From NCBI GenBank assembly GCA_018365895.1, contig JAGZJD010000111.1, forward strand, positions 1-5,592: a stretch of DNA of 5,592 nucleotides, given 5' to 3'. Source of the DNA: Lachnospiraceae bacterium (GTDB taxonomy: Bacteria > Bacillota_A > Clostridia > Lachnospirales > Lachnospiraceae). Below are positions 5,165 to 5,592 of this stretch, piece by piece. Numbering within the stretch: the stretch's first letter is position 1; the number at the start of each line of letters is the position of its first letter. The notes under the pieces are model-generated. The model had not been told where the DNA came from. It searched no databases and worked only from the letters and a program-made list of their open reading frames with translations. A program made the position numbers and the translations under genes.

Positions 5165-5252
5165 GGAGAAATACTCAAGAGGCTGAAGAGGCGCCCCTGC
5201 TAAGGGTGTAGGTCGGGCAACCGGCGCGAGGGTTCAAATCCCTCTTTCTCCG
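5165..5252 (+). tRNA. tRNA-Ser (anticodon GCU)
   Basis: An 88-nt class II tRNA reading AGC and AGU codons. Acceptor arm GGAGAAA (5165-5171) pairs with TTTCTCC (5245-5251), and G5252 is the discriminator, the base seryl-tRNA synthetase favours. The anticodon loop CTGCTAA (5197-5203) carries GCT at 5199-5201 on a 5-bp stem. A long variable arm with GGTC/GGCAACCGG-type pairing follows, as expected for serine. The T arm GAGGG (5228-5232) pairs with CCCTC (5240-5244) around TTCAAAT. CCA is not encoded and must be added after transcription. Confidence 0.97.
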
Positions 5253-5254
5253 CT

Positions 5255-5285
5255 AACTACCTGGAAGGTATTTCAGGTAGTTTTT
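5255..5285 (+). terminator. Intrinsic terminator of the tRNA-Ser transcript
   Basis: AACTACCTG (5255-5263) pairs perfectly with CAGGTAGTT (5274-5282) around a 10-nt loop, followed by a T-run (5281-5285). It begins 2 nt after the tRNA discriminator base, leaving almost no trailer. It also serves the acyltransferase transcript. Confidence 0.88.
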
Positions 5286-5387
5286 ATATGTCACTTGTGT
5301 GATGAACAAAGGAAATATTTGTTTTTACTTTTTTATCATATATCTGGTGATTGAAACTGGATAAAAAGATAAGTTCTTGTGCTTGCG

Positions 5388-5424
5388 AAAAAATAAAAGA
5401 AAAAAGTAAAAAAAATTAAAAAAA
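5388..5424 (+). promoter_or_regulatory. A-tract (UP-element-like) upstream of the rRNA promoter
   Basis: 31 of 37 bases are A, immediately upstream of the -35 at 5429. Phased A-rich DNA here is typical of rRNA promoters, where the RNA polymerase alpha subunit binds. Between the tRNA terminator and this tract (5286-5387) I see no gene or convincing signal. Confidence 0.6.
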
Positions 5425-5428
5425 GGTA

Positions 5429-5457
5429 TTGACTTTAAGAAAAAGAAATGATATTAT
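5429..5457 (+). promoter_or_regulatory. Probable rRNA operon promoter
   Basis: TTGACT (5429-5434), 17 bp, TATTAT (5452-5457), each 5 of 6 to consensus, with an A-rich tract upstream and no open reading frame downstream. Transcription would start near 5464. Confidence 0.8.
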
Positions 5458-5463
5458 GTTTAA

Positions 5464-5592
5464 GCTGACTCGTGAGGGACAGCGAAAAACACAAAAGAAC
5501 CTTGATAATTGAACAATAGACAACATCCCTGAAAATTCTATCGAAGAGAATTATTCAGAACAGACATAAAAATGTCAACCTAAAAACAGTAA
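5464..5592 (+). other. Leader of an rRNA operon (pre-16S), running off the right edge
   Basis: No coding frame is present. CTTGATAATTGAACAATAG (5501-5519) resembles the conserved 'CTTTGAAAATTGAACA' motif found before 16S rRNA genes in clostridia, which contains the antitermination/processing signals. Small hairpins are visible: GCTG/CAGC with a GUGA loop (5464-5483), AATTCT/AGAATT (5534-5552) and GACAT/ATGTC (5563-5576). The 16S gene itself is not in the window, so identity rests on the motif and promoter architecture. Confidence 0.7.

Noticed and set aside
5291..5302. TCAC-N4-GTGA palindrome as a CRP-like operator
   Set aside because: Four-bp arms are expected by chance and no promoter lies next to it.
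5305..5323. AACAAA/TTTGTT hairpin followed by T-rich DNA as a further terminator
   Set aside because: Six nearly all A-T pairs are too weak, and a strong terminator already lies just upstream at 5255-5285.
1..5592. CRISPR array, insertion sequence ends or attachment-site repeats
   Set aside because: No spaced direct repeats were seen. The Rpn remnant shows no terminal inverted repeats or target duplication, and the tRNA 3' end is not repeated elsewhere in the window.

Overview
The window looks like a chromosomal segment of a low-GC Gram-positive anaerobe of class Clostridia, most likely a Lachnospiraceae-type gut bacterium. This rests on the A+T-rich composition, strong AGGAGG-type ribosome sites, near-consensus sigma-A promoters with 17-bp spacers, and the gene families present. 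No database search was possible, so the taxonomy is inference.

Layout, left to right. (1) The 3' part of an aspartate ammonia-lyase gene (aspA) enters from the left edge. After a 100-nt gap with a long imperfect hairpin comes a small cysteine-rich C_GCAxxG_C_C family gene, closed by a strong intrinsic terminator. (2) About 670 bases follow without an intact gene: a promoter-like element, a TGACC/GGTCA inverted repeat, and a decayed remnant of an Rpn/PD-(D/E)XK 'transposase' nuclease gene with no 5' half and a frameshift near its 3' end. (3) A perfect 11-bp hairpin ends this stretch and lies just beyond a second, divergent C_GCAxxG_C_C gene on the minus strand. (4) Upstream of that gene is a three-gene minus-strand operon: a YtrA-subfamily GntR regulator, an ABC ATPase and an ABC-2-type permease. 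It is driven by an almost perfect promoter followed by two inverted repeats that are good candidates for autoregulatory operators. (5) A PlsC-like acyltransferase gene is transcribed divergently. (6) A tRNA-Ser(GCU) gene follows, with a fully consensus promoter and its own terminator. (7) The right edge holds an A-tract, a promoter and leader RNA that look like the start of an rRNA operon; the 16S gene would lie beyond the window.

How the genes fit together. The regulator, ATPase and permease form a self-contained inducible transporter module resembling the ytr-type systems that sense membrane or cell-wall-active compounds. The two C_GCAxxG_C_C proteins are cysteine-rich, probably redox or metal-binding, and of unknown function. 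One sits next to aspartase and the other directly downstream of the transporter operon with its own promoter. The right third is housekeeping: phospholipid synthesis, tRNA and rRNA.

I see no clear new multi-gene system. The most interesting items are the pair of convergent C_GCAxxG_C_C genes around a decaying Rpn element, the tandem inverted repeats at the transporter promoter, and the orphan promoter with inverted repeat upstream of the Rpn remnant.
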